7,160 nucleotides of DNA from Flavobacteriaceae bacterium (GCA_003511845.1 DOIV01000266.1:1-7160); one strand, 5' to 3'; counted from the first letter of the stretch, positions 1-7,027 are shown. Notes: generated by a model from the letters alone, not told the origin. Numbers and translations: made by a program.

Positions 1-1319
1 CCTACTTTGTTTTCAAAAGTAAAGTCTCTAAATTCTGGCACCATTCTTTCATAAGTAAACCAATCTAAATCACCTCCTTTAGCACCACTACCTTTATCAG
101 AAGATAACGTTTTGGCTAAATCAGCAAATTTAGACATATCTTTTTTTACAACAATCAATAAGCTATCTGCCATTTTTTTAGCCTCAGCTTCATTTTGAGT
201 AATTGCAGGGTCGTTAGTTGTGCCTAGAAAAGGTATTAAAATATGCCTTGCTCTTACAGAATCTGGCATTTGTTTTACAGCAATTAGTTTTGTGATTTTT
301 AAAAAATTATTTTCTTTATAAGGGCCATAGACATCACCAATATTTAAATTAAATAATGTGTCGGCAATTGCTTGGTTAATTTTTGATTTTGTTAAAAAAG
401 CATTATTTAAAGGTGTGTCAGATGTTCTATTTCTAAAGAAATCTTCAACATTGTCAGTGTTTTTAAATCCGGTGATTTTTACATTAGATTTTGCAGCAGA
501 ACTATATTCTTCTTTATCGTTAATTATATCTGATAGTTCTTTTCTTATGATGTCTTTATCTTCGGCAGTCGCTACAATGTCAAATCTTACAAAACTAACA
601 TCTCTTGAAGCCTCAGCTTTAAAATTATTAGGATGACTTTTTACATAGGCTTTAATCTCATCATCAGTAACAGTAACTGTACTATCAGAAATAGATGTAA
701 ATGGAACATATACATATTCTAAATCAAGTTTTGTGTTGTTAGCGATAAAATGTCGTTCTCCTTCTTTTAAGGTAGCTCCTAAACCAGCAGTGATTAAATT
801 ATTATAGGTTCTTAATTCTAAATTATTTTTAATATTATCCTCATATTGACGCCAGCGTAACCACGCTTGTTTGCTTTGCTGATCATCTTCTTTAGCATCG
901 TTTATATTTGCTACATAATCTTTAAATTGATCTTCATCAAATAAACCTGCTTCATTTTTAAATTGAGGACTGTTTGAATATTGTTTAATAATCTCATCCC
1001 AAATATCTTTTTCTCCTATAGCAATGCCAGATTTCTCTAATTGAGTTTTATAAATTTTTTGACTGATTAAATTATTCCAAGCAGCATTTACATTTTGCAT
1101 TTGGCTGCCTCTGTTACCTTGTTGAGATTTTATTTGGTCAACCAATTTAACAAATTCTTCTCTGCTAATGTTTTCTCCATTAATTTCACCAATAGAATTG
1201 TTAGAACTGCCAAAACCACCACTTGTAAAAACATCACCTATTACAAATGAAAAAAGTGCTAATGCGATGACGATGATTAAAAACAATGAACGTTCTCTAA
1301 TTTTACCTAAAATTGCCAT
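1..1319 (-). CDS. PpiD/SurA-like membrane-anchored peptidyl-prolyl isomerase (3' end cut by window edge)
   Basis: This is a periplasmic folding factor that catalyses cis-trans isomerisation of prolyl bonds and chaperones exported proteins. About 439 codons are open from an ATG at 1319 to the window edge without a stop; family members in Bacteroidota are usually near 700 residues, so the C-terminal part is outside. Residues 1-10 are basic and 12-29 form one hydrophobic helix with no cleavage site, so the protein is probably an inner-membrane-anchored, PpiD-type protein. Residues about 44-200 match the SurA_N-like chaperone region (GEINGENISREEF near 44-56). A parvulin domain begins near 356 with ARHIL (357-361), then FADLAKTLSSD (398-408), GGDLDWF (415-421) and MVPEF (426-430), and is cut before its end. 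It has its own promoter (-7 element at 1400-1407) and an 80-90 nt leader. Family assignment is secure; calling it ppiD proper is less so. Confidence 0.92.
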   Translation of the reverse strand, partial: MAILGKIRERSLFLIIVIALALFSFVIGDVFTSGGFGSSNNSIGEINGENISREEFVKLVDQIKSQQGNRGSQMQNVNAAWNNLISQKIYKTQLEKSGIAIGEKDIWDEIIKQYSNSPQFKNEAGLFDEDQFKDYVANINDAKEDDQQSKQAWLRWRQYEDNIKNNLELRTYNNLITAGLGATLKEGERHFIANNTKLDLEYVYVPFTSISDSTVTVTDDEIKAYVKSHPNNFKAEASRDVSFVRFDIVATAEDKDIIRKELSDIINDKEEYSSAAKSNVKITGFKNTDNVEDFFRNRTSDTPLNNAFLTKSKINQAIADTLFNLNIGDVYGPYKENNFLKITKLIAVKQMPDSVRARHILIPFLGTTNDPAITQNEAEAKKMADSLLIVVKKDMSKFADLAKTLSSDKGSGAKGGDLDWFTYERMVPEFRDFTFENKV

Positions 1320-1399
1320 TATATATTGTATTTATAAATTGTATTAATTACTTAATTGCCTGAAATTAAAAGAAATAATGCTTGGTTAAATTCAGTTTG

Positions 1400-1407
1400 C
1401 AAAACTA
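1400..1407 (-). promoter_or_regulatory. Promoter -7 element for the peptidyl-prolyl isomerase gene
   Basis: On the minus strand this reads TAGTTTTG, an exact match to the Bacteroidota -7 consensus TAnnTTTG. It sits about 80 nt upstream of the ATG at 1319 and just after the possible terminator of the preceding gene. A TTTG lies only 11 nt upstream of it, too close for the usual -33 element (normally about 19-21 nt away), so the -33 part is weak or degenerate. Transcription would start near 1393. Confidence 0.55.
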
Positions 1408-1423
1408 CAATATCCATTCAAAT

Positions 1424-1467
1424 AAAAAAAGGAGATTGCAATTAAATTATATGTTTTAAATTCAATC
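1424..1467 (-). terminator. Possible rho-independent terminator after the CNNM/CorC gene
   Basis: On the minus strand GATTGAATT (1467-1459) can pair with AATTGCAATC (1443-1434), leaving one bulged G, and this is followed by a run of seven T (1430-1424). The left arm contains the last Asp codon and the TGA stop of the CNNM gene. The stem is short, AT-rich and has a loop of about 15 nt, so it is weak. Its position between the stop codon and a new promoter supports the call. Confidence 0.4.
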
Positions 1468-2721
1468 TTTTTCAGCTAAAACTTTAAGATTGATATCTTC
1501 TATTTTTGAAGAAGAAACTTTTATAATAGTAAATTGAAAATTGTCAATTTCAATAATTTCACCTTGTTGGGGAATACTCTCCGTTTTATCAACAATTAAG
1601 CCACCTATAGTTTCATAAGCATCATCTTTAGGAAGTGATAAGTTATAGGTTTCATTAATATAATCAACCTCTAAGCGTCCTGAGAATTCAAACACATTAT
1701 CATTGATTATATTCTCTAACAATTCAGTTGAATCATGCTCGTCTTCAATATCACCAAATAGTTCTTCAATAATATCTTCGATAGTGATTAAACCCGATGT
1801 GCCACCATATTCATCAATAACAATTGAAATACTTTTTTGTTTTTTTGTCAGTTCATTCAGAATATGATTTATCATCATGGTTTCTGGTACAGAATCTATA
1901 GGTAATAATATAGAGCGGATTGATTTTGGGTTTTTATACAATTCAAATGCATGGATGTAGCCAATAACATCATCTAAAGAGTTCTTGTAAACTATTATTC
2001 TAGATAAGCCTGTTTCTATAAATAAATTTTTTAAATTTTTAATTGAGTCTTTAACGTCTATTGCAACAATATCTGTTCTAGGTATCATTGCTTCTCTTGC
2101 TCTAACATTGTGAAAATCTAAAGCATTTCTAAATATTTGTATTTCTGAATCGACTTTTTCATCAGAAATTTCTAATTGCTCATTAATATAATTACCTAGT
2201 TCTGCTTTTGTGAATGCCAATTGAGCATTGTCTTCTTTTGTATTAAAAAACACACGTAAAACAAAATCAGAAATAAACATAATAAAATCAGAAATTACAT
2301 AAAACAGTAAAAAGAAGATATAAGCTGGAATAGCAAATATTTTAAGTGCTTCGTTTGCAAAAATTCTAAAAATAGCTTTTGGTAAAAATTCAGCAGTTAC
2401 TAATATTATTAGGGTAGATATTAAAGTTTGAACTAATAATATAAAAAAATCATTGGCTAAATAAGGTTTTAGAAAAGGCATTAATAGTTCACCCATAAAG
2501 TATCCATAAACAACGAGTGCTATATTATTACCTACCAACATGGTTGTGATAAATTTTGAGGGTTTCTCGGTAAGTTTTGTTAAGGTTTTAGATAAAAAAC
2601 CTGCTTTTTTCTTTTCAAGCTCAATATGCATTTTATTGGCAGAAATAAAAGCGATTTCCATTCCAGAAAAAAAAGCTGAGAGTAGTATTGAAAAGATTAT
2701 AATGATAAGTTGAATTTCCAA
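1462..2721 (-). CDS. CNNM/CBS/CorC-domain transporter-like membrane protein ('hemolysin family'), TTG start
   Basis: This 419-residue inner-membrane protein belongs to the CorC/HlyC/TlyC family. The 'hemolysin' name is historical; characterised relatives act in Mg2+ or Co2+ efflux. Residues 1-155 are the CNNM (DUF21) domain with four hydrophobic segments (about 4-26, 57-80, 91-112, 128-155) and motifs FSGMEIAF (18-25), VGNNIA (63-68) and TAEFLPKA (109-116). A CBS pair follows (about 209-325), opening with REAMIPRTDI (209-218) and closing with VIDEYGGTSG (301-310) and LFGDIEDEHD (321-330). The C-terminal CorC_HlyC domain spans about 340-415, with YETIGGLIV at 369-377. The start codon at 2721 is TTG. 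No ATG, GTG or TTG occurs upstream in frame before a stop at 2755-2757, and the next Met (21) would remove most of the first helix. The gene lies 68 nt after the small membrane-protein gene, with no clear promoter between. The flavobacterial gliding protein GldE belongs to the same superfamily, but no gld gene is nearby. Confidence 0.93.
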   Translation of the reverse strand: MEIQLIIIIFSILLSAFFSGMEIAFISANKMHIELEKKKAGFLSKTLTKLTEKPSKFITTMLVGNNIALVVYGYFMGELLMPFLKPYLANDFFILLVQTLISTLIILVTAEFLPKAIFRIFANEALKIFAIPAYIFFLLFYVISDFIMFISDFVLRVFFNTKEDNAQLAFTKAELGNYINEQLEISDEKVDSEIQIFRNALDFHNVRAREAMIPRTDIVAIDVKDSIKNLKNLFIETGLSRIIVYKNSLDDVIGYIHAFELYKNPKSIRSILLPIDSVPETMMINHILNELTKKQKSISIVIDEYGGTSGLITIEDIIEELFGDIEDEHDSTELLENIINDNVFEFSGRLEVDYINETYNLSLPKDDAYETIGGLIVDKTESIPQQGEIIEIDNFQFTIIKVSSSKIEDINLKVLAEKD

Positions 2722-2789
2722 TTTGTAAAAATTATATTTATCTAAATAATAGGATTATTTATATCTAGCAAAGTAATAAAAAAAGTTGA

Positions 2790-3011
2790 CTAATTTATGG
2801 TGTCTTTCTTTTTTTGATTATTTCTTGCTTCAATTTTTTTTCTAAAATGTTTCTTAAAAAAAAACATAAATATCGCGAGTGCAGAAAGTCCTAATGCAAG
2901 ATAAGCATTATTACGTTCTCCATCTTTATTGAATTTATTAACACCCTCAATCAATAAAAATAGACCAATAATTAAATATCCATATTCAAAAAATCGTCTT
3001 AAGTTTTTCAT
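2790..3011 (-). CDS. Small two-helix inner-membrane protein of unknown function
   Basis: I do not recognise this 73-residue protein as a named family. It has two hydrophobic segments, about residues 8-22 (YGYLIIGLFLLIEG region) and 36-52 (AYLALGLSALAIFMFFF), joined by a polar linker with several Asn, Asp and Lys. A strongly basic tail (54-69, many Lys and Arg) suggests the C-terminus stays in the cytoplasm. I chose the ATG at 3011, 4 nt after the lptC stop, because the helix-bearing part follows directly. A longer reading from 3053 adds 14 residues but overlaps the end of lptC by 38 nt. The gene sits between lptC and the CNNM gene and is probably co-transcribed with both. The coding strand has a run of nine T (2864-2856) over residues 50-52. 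Short membrane proteins at this place in related genomes are usually annotated as hypothetical. Confidence 0.78.
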   Translation of the reverse strand: MKNLRRFFEYGYLIIGLFLLIEGVNKFNKDGERNNAYLALGLSALAIFMFFFKKHFRKKIEARNNQKKKDTIN

Positions 3012-3015
3012 TTGT

Positions 3016-3588
3016 TTAATTTTTGTTACTTTCATTAAGATATACAATTCCACTAAAATCTTTCATTGTTACCTTACTAAGGTCTTCATTAGATTCAAAC
3101 CCAACACCTTTTAAGGTATCTAGTTTTGTAATTAATTTAAATGGTTTCTCAGTATAAATATAGTGAGTGTTTTGATCCCAAAAAAGTTGTTCAGTAAATA
3201 GTTTGCTTTTTTCTTTATGATTGGTAATGATTACATTTCCTTTTACTTCTGAAATTTGAGTTTTACTATACGTTTTGGTATAGTTTGCAGTTAGCGTAAC
3301 AGAATCTCCAAATTTATCATAAGTAACTATATGTATCCCTTTTGGGAATTCTTGATAAGGATGTGCTTCTCTGTTGCCAAAGTCATATAATAAAGGAGTA
3401 ATTAGTTTTGTTTTTACATATCCAGAATCGGTATGGATTAAATACACCTCTTTTGTGATACCAATTGGTAAGTTTTTTTCAGCTAAAAAATCTTGTATTT
3501 CTTTAATGTCATTTTCACAAGAAAAAATTAGTGCCACTAAAAAGATAGCAGCACTAATTTTAATTTTATAAAAAATGGAACTTAACAT
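3016..3588 (-). CDS. lptC: LPS export ABC transporter periplasmic component LptC, putative lipoprotein
   Basis: LptC takes lipopolysaccharide from the LptB2FG transporter in the inner membrane and hands it to the LptA bridge. The product is 190 residues, the usual size. A hydrophobic N-terminus (11-22) ends in I-F-S-C with Cys24, which reads as a lipobox, so the protein is probably a lipoprotein; E. coli LptC instead keeps a transmembrane helix. The body from about 45 is rich in alternating beta-strand patterns: GDSVTLTANYTKTYSKTQ (94-111), then SEVKGNVIITN (113-123), a segment ending in LFWDQNTHYIYTEKPF, and SNEDLSKVTMKDFSGIV near the C-terminus. Strand-rich repeats of this type are the OstA/LptC jellyroll signature. 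The ATG at 3588 lies 9 nt after the stop of the TPR gene and the stop lies 4 nt before the small membrane-protein gene, indicating an operon. No other lpt gene is in the window. Confidence 0.88.
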   Translation of the reverse strand: MLSSIFYKIKISAAIFLVALIFSCENDIKEIQDFLAEKNLPIGITKEVYLIHTDSGYVKTKLITPLLYDFGNREAHPYQEFPKGIHIVTYDKFGDSVTLTANYTKTYSKTQISEVKGNVIITNHKEKSKLFTEQLFWDQNTHYIYTEKPFKLITKLDTLKGVGFESNEDLSKVTMKDFSGIVYLNESNKN

Positions 3589-3597
3589 TAGTCAAAT

Positions 3598-4950
3598 TTA
3601 TGGAACTGTTACCGTTTCACCAATCCAACAACCAACTTTATGTCTACTACCTGATTTTACTCCTGCTACAAATAATATTTTTTTAGAAGGAAACTGAGCA
3701 GAATAACTTCTAATATGTCCGTTAGCTTTTGATGTTATACTAGGGTCAACTGCCTTTGCACGTCTTGCTTTATTTACAGCAGCTACATAAACCATTCTTT
3801 TACTGATTTCATCAGTACCACAACTGTTGGCACTCTTAGCATACATTCTAGCTATTAATAGATAAGCTTTACCCATATTTGGTCTATGCTTCAAAGCTTT
3901 TCTTGCATAACTAACTGCTGAAGAACCATACATAGTTCTTGCAATTCTATACAGGTAATCTGCTTTTTTATATGGATCAGTTTCTAAATCAATTGCTTTT
4001 TTTCTAAACTCTAACGCTTTTTTCTTTTCATCTCTTTTTTCTAAAATACCTGCATAGAAAATATAAGCTTTAGGTGAAGGGTCTGATGTTACCCAAGCTT
4101 CTACCATTTTAGGATACAGAGCATCTTCAGTACATTCTTTAGAGAATAACCTTGATACAGCTCTGCGTAACCATTTAGAGTCTGTTTTATGAGCTTCAAA
4201 ATTCTTTTGGTATAATGGAATTAGTCTGTCACAAGTAGCAACTTTACTGATAATTCGATCTAGAACACCTTCTACTTGACCTAAAGCAGTTAAATTAATA
4301 CCAATATTCTTTCTTTTTTTAACTTCTTTAGACGTTAATGTTTTACCTAAAGAATCTTTAGCATTTATTACATCTGATTGTTTTGTTAATTTATCTATTT
4401 TATTATTTACACCTTCTACCACATCATCATAAGTATCAAATACTTTCTGAACATTTGTGTCTTTATTTCTATCAGTTACTTCTTGAAAAAAATTAGCCAA
4501 GTTTTTAATGCTCATCCCAGTTGGATCAGCTTTAAAGGCAGTATCTAATTTTTCAAAAACTTGATCTTTTGTAGCTCCTATTTTTATTAAAGATTTAGCC
4601 CAGTCACTATAAACCTTACCTAAATTCTTAGGAAAATGTTTGATACGTTGCGTGTAAATATCATTAATTAATTTTGCTGCTGCAGTTTTATCACCAGTTT
4701 TATATCTGTTTTCAGCAATTTTTATACCATCTGAATAAACATATAATGAAGCTTTTGGGCAATTGTCAAAACACCATTTCCAGTTTTCATAAGCTCCTTC
4801 AAAATTTTTAGCTTTTACACTTTCGTGAAAAAGAGATAAATTTTGTTGACATTTTTTTGGCTCTGTACCATACTTGTCTTGTCCATTAACGGTACTAATT
4901 CCTGTTAAAAGAAATATGACCATTACTAATTTTGTTATACGTTTCATCAT
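3598..4950 (-). CDS. Exported TPR-like repeat protein with conserved-looking cysteines, function unknown
   Basis: The 450-residue product carries a cleavable signal peptide: basic residues 3-7, a hydrophobic core about 8-18, and a likely cut near 23-24 (VNG-QD). The mature protein is mostly helical. An N-terminal unit at about 34-75 contains WKWCFDNCP (57-65), followed by SDG at 73-75. Helix-turn-helix repeats of TPR type are clearest at about 290-370, where SPKAYIFYAGILEKRDEKKK and a following ALEFRKKAIDL match the TPR pattern, with a second unit at 329-370. A Lys-rich stretch at 175-215 may be coiled coil. Seven Cys remain in an exported protein (34, 60, 64, 240, 273, 377, 441), so disulfides are likely. 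The C-terminus ends in CWIGETVTVP (441-450). The start is an ATG-ATG pair and either could be used. It lies 48 nt after the barrel gene and 9 nt before lptC, so a role in envelope assembly is plausible but inferred from position only. Confidence 0.85.
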   Translation of the reverse strand: MMKRITKLVMVIFLLTGISTVNGQDKYGTEPKKCQQNLSLFHESVKAKNFEGAYENWKWCFDNCPKASLYVYSDGIKIAENRYKTGDKTAAAKLINDIYTQRIKHFPKNLGKVYSDWAKSLIKIGATKDQVFEKLDTAFKADPTGMSIKNLANFFQEVTDRNKDTNVQKVFDTYDDVVEGVNNKIDKLTKQSDVINAKDSLGKTLTSKEVKKRKNIGINLTALGQVEGVLDRIISKVATCDRLIPLYQKNFEAHKTDSKWLRRAVSRLFSKECTEDALYPKMVEAWVTSDPSPKAYIFYAGILEKRDEKKKALEFRKKAIDLETDPYKKADYLYRIARTMYGSSAVSYARKALKHRPNMGKAYLLIARMYAKSANSCGTDEISKRMVYVAAVNKARRAKAVDPSITSKANGHIRSYSAQFPSKKILFVAGVKSGSRHKVGCWIGETVTVP

Positions 4951-4998
4951 CTTGTGGTTTATTAATTAATCTAAAATTTGTTTTTGAGAGGCTTTTTA

Positions 4999-6267
4999 TT
5001 ATTTAATTTTTGGTTTTATAAACCATTTATCATTTAATGTTAAACCGAGGCGAAAGTTAAAATAATTTTCTTTAATAAGCGAATTATTTATTTCTCCTCT
5101 TTTACCAAACTCAAAACCTAGGTTTAAATTAGATAATTGTCTGCCAATCGGTAAACCTACTCCAAAAGACATGCCAAAATCATTTACGGTTGTATTCTCT
5201 ACAGCTAAACCTGTTTTTTTGTAGTTAAAACCAGCTCTATATGTAATACGGTCCCAATAACTAGAAATAGAATTTATTTTAGGAGTATAAAAGCCACCTA
5301 TAGAAATTCTACTAGCGTTTTCATAAGAAATTTTAGTATTGTTATTTAATACACCGTCAGTAAATTCTATTGCTTCATTGAAGCTATATTCAACAGCTGC
5401 ATGCCATTTATTTTCTTCACCAACACCAAAACTTAAAGCAGTGTTTAATGGTTTTTTAATTGTACTAGTAAAAAACTTATCAATTAAATAATCCTTAGGA
5501 ACAATAGTCTCAGAACCATTATTAGATAAAGTAAACAACTCTTCTTTACCTTTATTAGTGAGGGTATTTTTAAAATTTAATATAGCTCCAGCTTTTAAAG
5601 TTAATTTATCAGTAAGCTTTGTGTTGTATTGCATTCCTGCTTTAGCTGTAAAACCTTTTAAATTAGAACCTGTTCTATGCATGGTAGCGAGCTGTACACC
5701 ATCTCTTCTGTTTAAAAGGGTGTTTTCAATACTTCCAAAAACATAAGCCCCTTCTATACCAAAACTTAAGTTCATAGGGAGTTTATAGCCAAAAGCTAAA
5801 AACACTCTATTAGTGCCTCCTTTACCATTAAAACTATTTATTTGGGTTAAGTCACCATTGGTGTTTTTAAATTCTTCAGTTAACGAATAGCCAACTGTAG
5901 TGTTGGGCTGTAATCCAAATGAAAACCCAGAGTTTAAACCTATAGGCATACCAATAGCAAAATAGGATAAAGAAGTACTAGAGGCACTACCAGTATTGTT
6001 ACCATCATCAATTCGTGTCGCTTTGCTTTCTACCGTTAAGGTGTAAGAAGTAAACCGTAAATGTGCTAAAGCAGCAGGGTTTGAAAATGAAATTTGATAA
6101 GGACTGTTAAATGCAACCCCAATTTGCCCCATACTTATTTCTTCAACTGTTTTTAGGCTTGTTTCTTCACCAATACCAAAAAACGAATACGGCGAAGCAT
6201 TGTTTTTTTGAGCAAAGCTTTGAATAGATAAAAGGATAAGTGATAATCCTATAATTTTCTTAATCAT
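4999..6267 (-). CDS. Outer-membrane beta-barrel protein, function unknown
   Basis: The 422-residue product has a signal peptide (1-19; IQSFA-Q cut) followed by a sequence of alternating polar and hydrophobic residues with frequent Gly and aromatic residues, typical of a many-stranded outer-membrane barrel. SPYSFFGIGE (25-34) and SNPAALA (62-68) near the N-terminus resemble a Bacteroidota barrel group with the pattern SPYSxxGxG...NPA, distantly like FadL-type channels. Strand-like stretches include SLSYFAIGMPIGL, FSFGLQPNTTVGYSL, VFLAFGYKLPMNLSFGIEG, and the C-terminal NFRLGLTL. The last residues DKWFIKPKIK do not end in the classical terminal Phe, but a strand with Phe lies just before. Its ATG overlaps the coaX stop by 4 nt (ATGA at 6267-6264), which suggests translational coupling. 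The substrate or ligand is unknown. Confidence is high for a barrel and low for any transport role. Confidence 0.85.
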   Translation of the reverse strand: MIKKIIGLSLILLSIQSFAQKNNASPYSFFGIGEETSLKTVEEISMGQIGVAFNSPYQISFSNPAALAHLRFTSYTLTVESKATRIDDGNNTGSASSTSLSYFAIGMPIGLNSGFSFGLQPNTTVGYSLTEEFKNTNGDLTQINSFNGKGGTNRVFLAFGYKLPMNLSFGIEGAYVFGSIENTLLNRRDGVQLATMHRTGSNLKGFTAKAGMQYNTKLTDKLTLKAGAILNFKNTLTNKGKEELFTLSNNGSETIVPKDYLIDKFFTSTIKKPLNTALSFGVGEENKWHAAVEYSFNEAIEFTDGVLNNNTKISYENASRISIGGFYTPKINSISSYWDRITYRAGFNYKKTGLAVENTTVNDFGMSFGVGLPIGRQLSNLNLGFEFGKRGEINNSLIKENYFNFRLGLTLNDKWFIKPKIK

Positions 6268-6989
6268 TTGTTTAGATTATGTATCAAAATACTATTAAGT
6301 CCTTCCAATAAAAAATTTGGATTGGCAAATATGCTACTTTTTAACTTTTTAGCCAAGAAAATTGTGTCTCCTCCTGTTAAAACTACTGTTAAATTTGAAT
6401 ATTTATTGCTATATTGATCAATTATGCCATCAACTTCATGAATTAACCCGTTTAAAACACCTGAATGAATAGAGCTTTTAGTATCCTTACCTATTAATTG
6501 ATAGGTGTCAGGTTCTAATAAAGGTAAATTAGCTGTAAATTGATGTAATGCTTTATACCTTATCGAAATTCCTGGAGAAATAGCTCCACCTAAATATTCA
6601 TTAGAAGTGTTGATGAAATCGTAAGTTATACATGTGCCAGCATCAATCACTAAGGTGTTTTGATTGGAATATTGACTCACAGAAGCACTAGCTAAAGCAA
6701 TTCTATCAACGCCAAGTGTAGTTGGCGTTTTATAATGGTTTTGAAACGGAACATTTGTTTTTTGATTAAGTTCAATACTTTTGTCAAAAACTCCAATACA
6801 TTTTATTGTATCACTACGAAGTTTTGTTACTGAGGATACGATACAGTTTTTTAAAGGATACTTTTTTTGAAGTTTTTGTATGTTATTATCAATCAAATCA
6901 GAGCTTATTGCAACTTTTTCAAGCATTACATTTTTTTTAAAAACTGCAATTTTGGTATAGGTATTACCAATGTCTAGTATTAAATTCAT
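6264..6989 (-). CDS. coaX: Type III pantothenate kinase
   Basis: CoaX phosphorylates pantothenate with ATP, the first step of coenzyme A synthesis, in the cytoplasm. The 241-residue length is typical for the family. All the diagnostic ASKHA-fold motifs can be seen: the phosphate-binding DIGNT (6-10), LGVDR (92-96) with the Asp expected to be catalytic, IDAGTCITYD (115-124) for the cation and pantothenate site, GGAISPG (134-140), SIHSG (173-177), and the second nucleotide-binding TGGD (205-208). The C-terminus LLEGLNSIL (227-235) matches the usual family ending. The ATG at 6989 is followed at once by MNLILDIGNT, which fixes the start. It is the first gene of the minus-strand cluster, 88 nt from the divergent tRNA gene, and its TGA overlaps the ATG of the barrel gene. 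I found no convincing promoter of its own; TATTTTTA at 7016-7009 is a one-mismatch -7 candidate without a good -33 partner. Confidence 0.96.
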   Translation of the reverse strand: MNLILDIGNTYTKIAVFKKNVMLEKVAISSDLIDNNIQKLQKKYPLKNCIVSSVTKLRSDTIKCIGVFDKSIELNQKTNVPFQNHYKTPTTLGVDRIALASASVSQYSNQNTLVIDAGTCITYDFINTSNEYLGGAISPGISIRYKALHQFTANLPLLEPDTYQLIGKDTKSSIHSGVLNGLIHEVDGIIDQYSNKYSNLTVVLTGGDTIFLAKKLKSSIFANPNFLLEGLNSILIHNLNK

Positions 6990-7027
6990 TTGTATTTTTA
7001 ATCAGGTGTAAAAATAATACATTTTGT

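Noticed and set aside
358..636. Plus-strand open frame of 92 codons.
   Set aside because: It lies wholly opposite the isomerase gene, whose minus-strand frame has clear SurA_N/parvulin motifs; no independent start signal or recognisable domain.
1462..2721. Naming the CNNM/CorC gene gldE (gliding motility).
   Set aside because: GldE shares this domain layout, but no gldD or other gld gene is adjacent, and the neighbours are lptC and an isomerase, so the symbol is not supported.
3012..3053. Longer N-terminus for the small membrane protein, starting at 3053.
   Set aside because: It would overlap the coding end of lptC by 38 nt and add 14 residues before the compact helix-bearing protein; the ATG at 3011, 4 nt after the lptC stop, fits operon spacing better.
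2929..3114. Plus-strand open frame of 61 codons.
   Set aside because: It is antisense to the small membrane-protein gene and the end of lptC, with low-complexity AT-rich content and no family resemblance.
3374..3571. Plus-strand open frame of 65 codons.
   Set aside because: It is antisense to the N-terminal half of lptC, which is better supported.
3593..3600. TAAATTTG on the minus strand as a promoter -7 element for lptC.
   Set aside because: It matches TAnnTTTG but ends only 4 nt before the lptC ATG, which would give a leaderless transcript, and it overlaps the TPR stop codon; most likely chance.
5558..5746. Plus-strand open frame of 62 codons.
   Set aside because: It is antisense to the beta-barrel gene; its hydrophobic pattern mirrors the strands on the other side.
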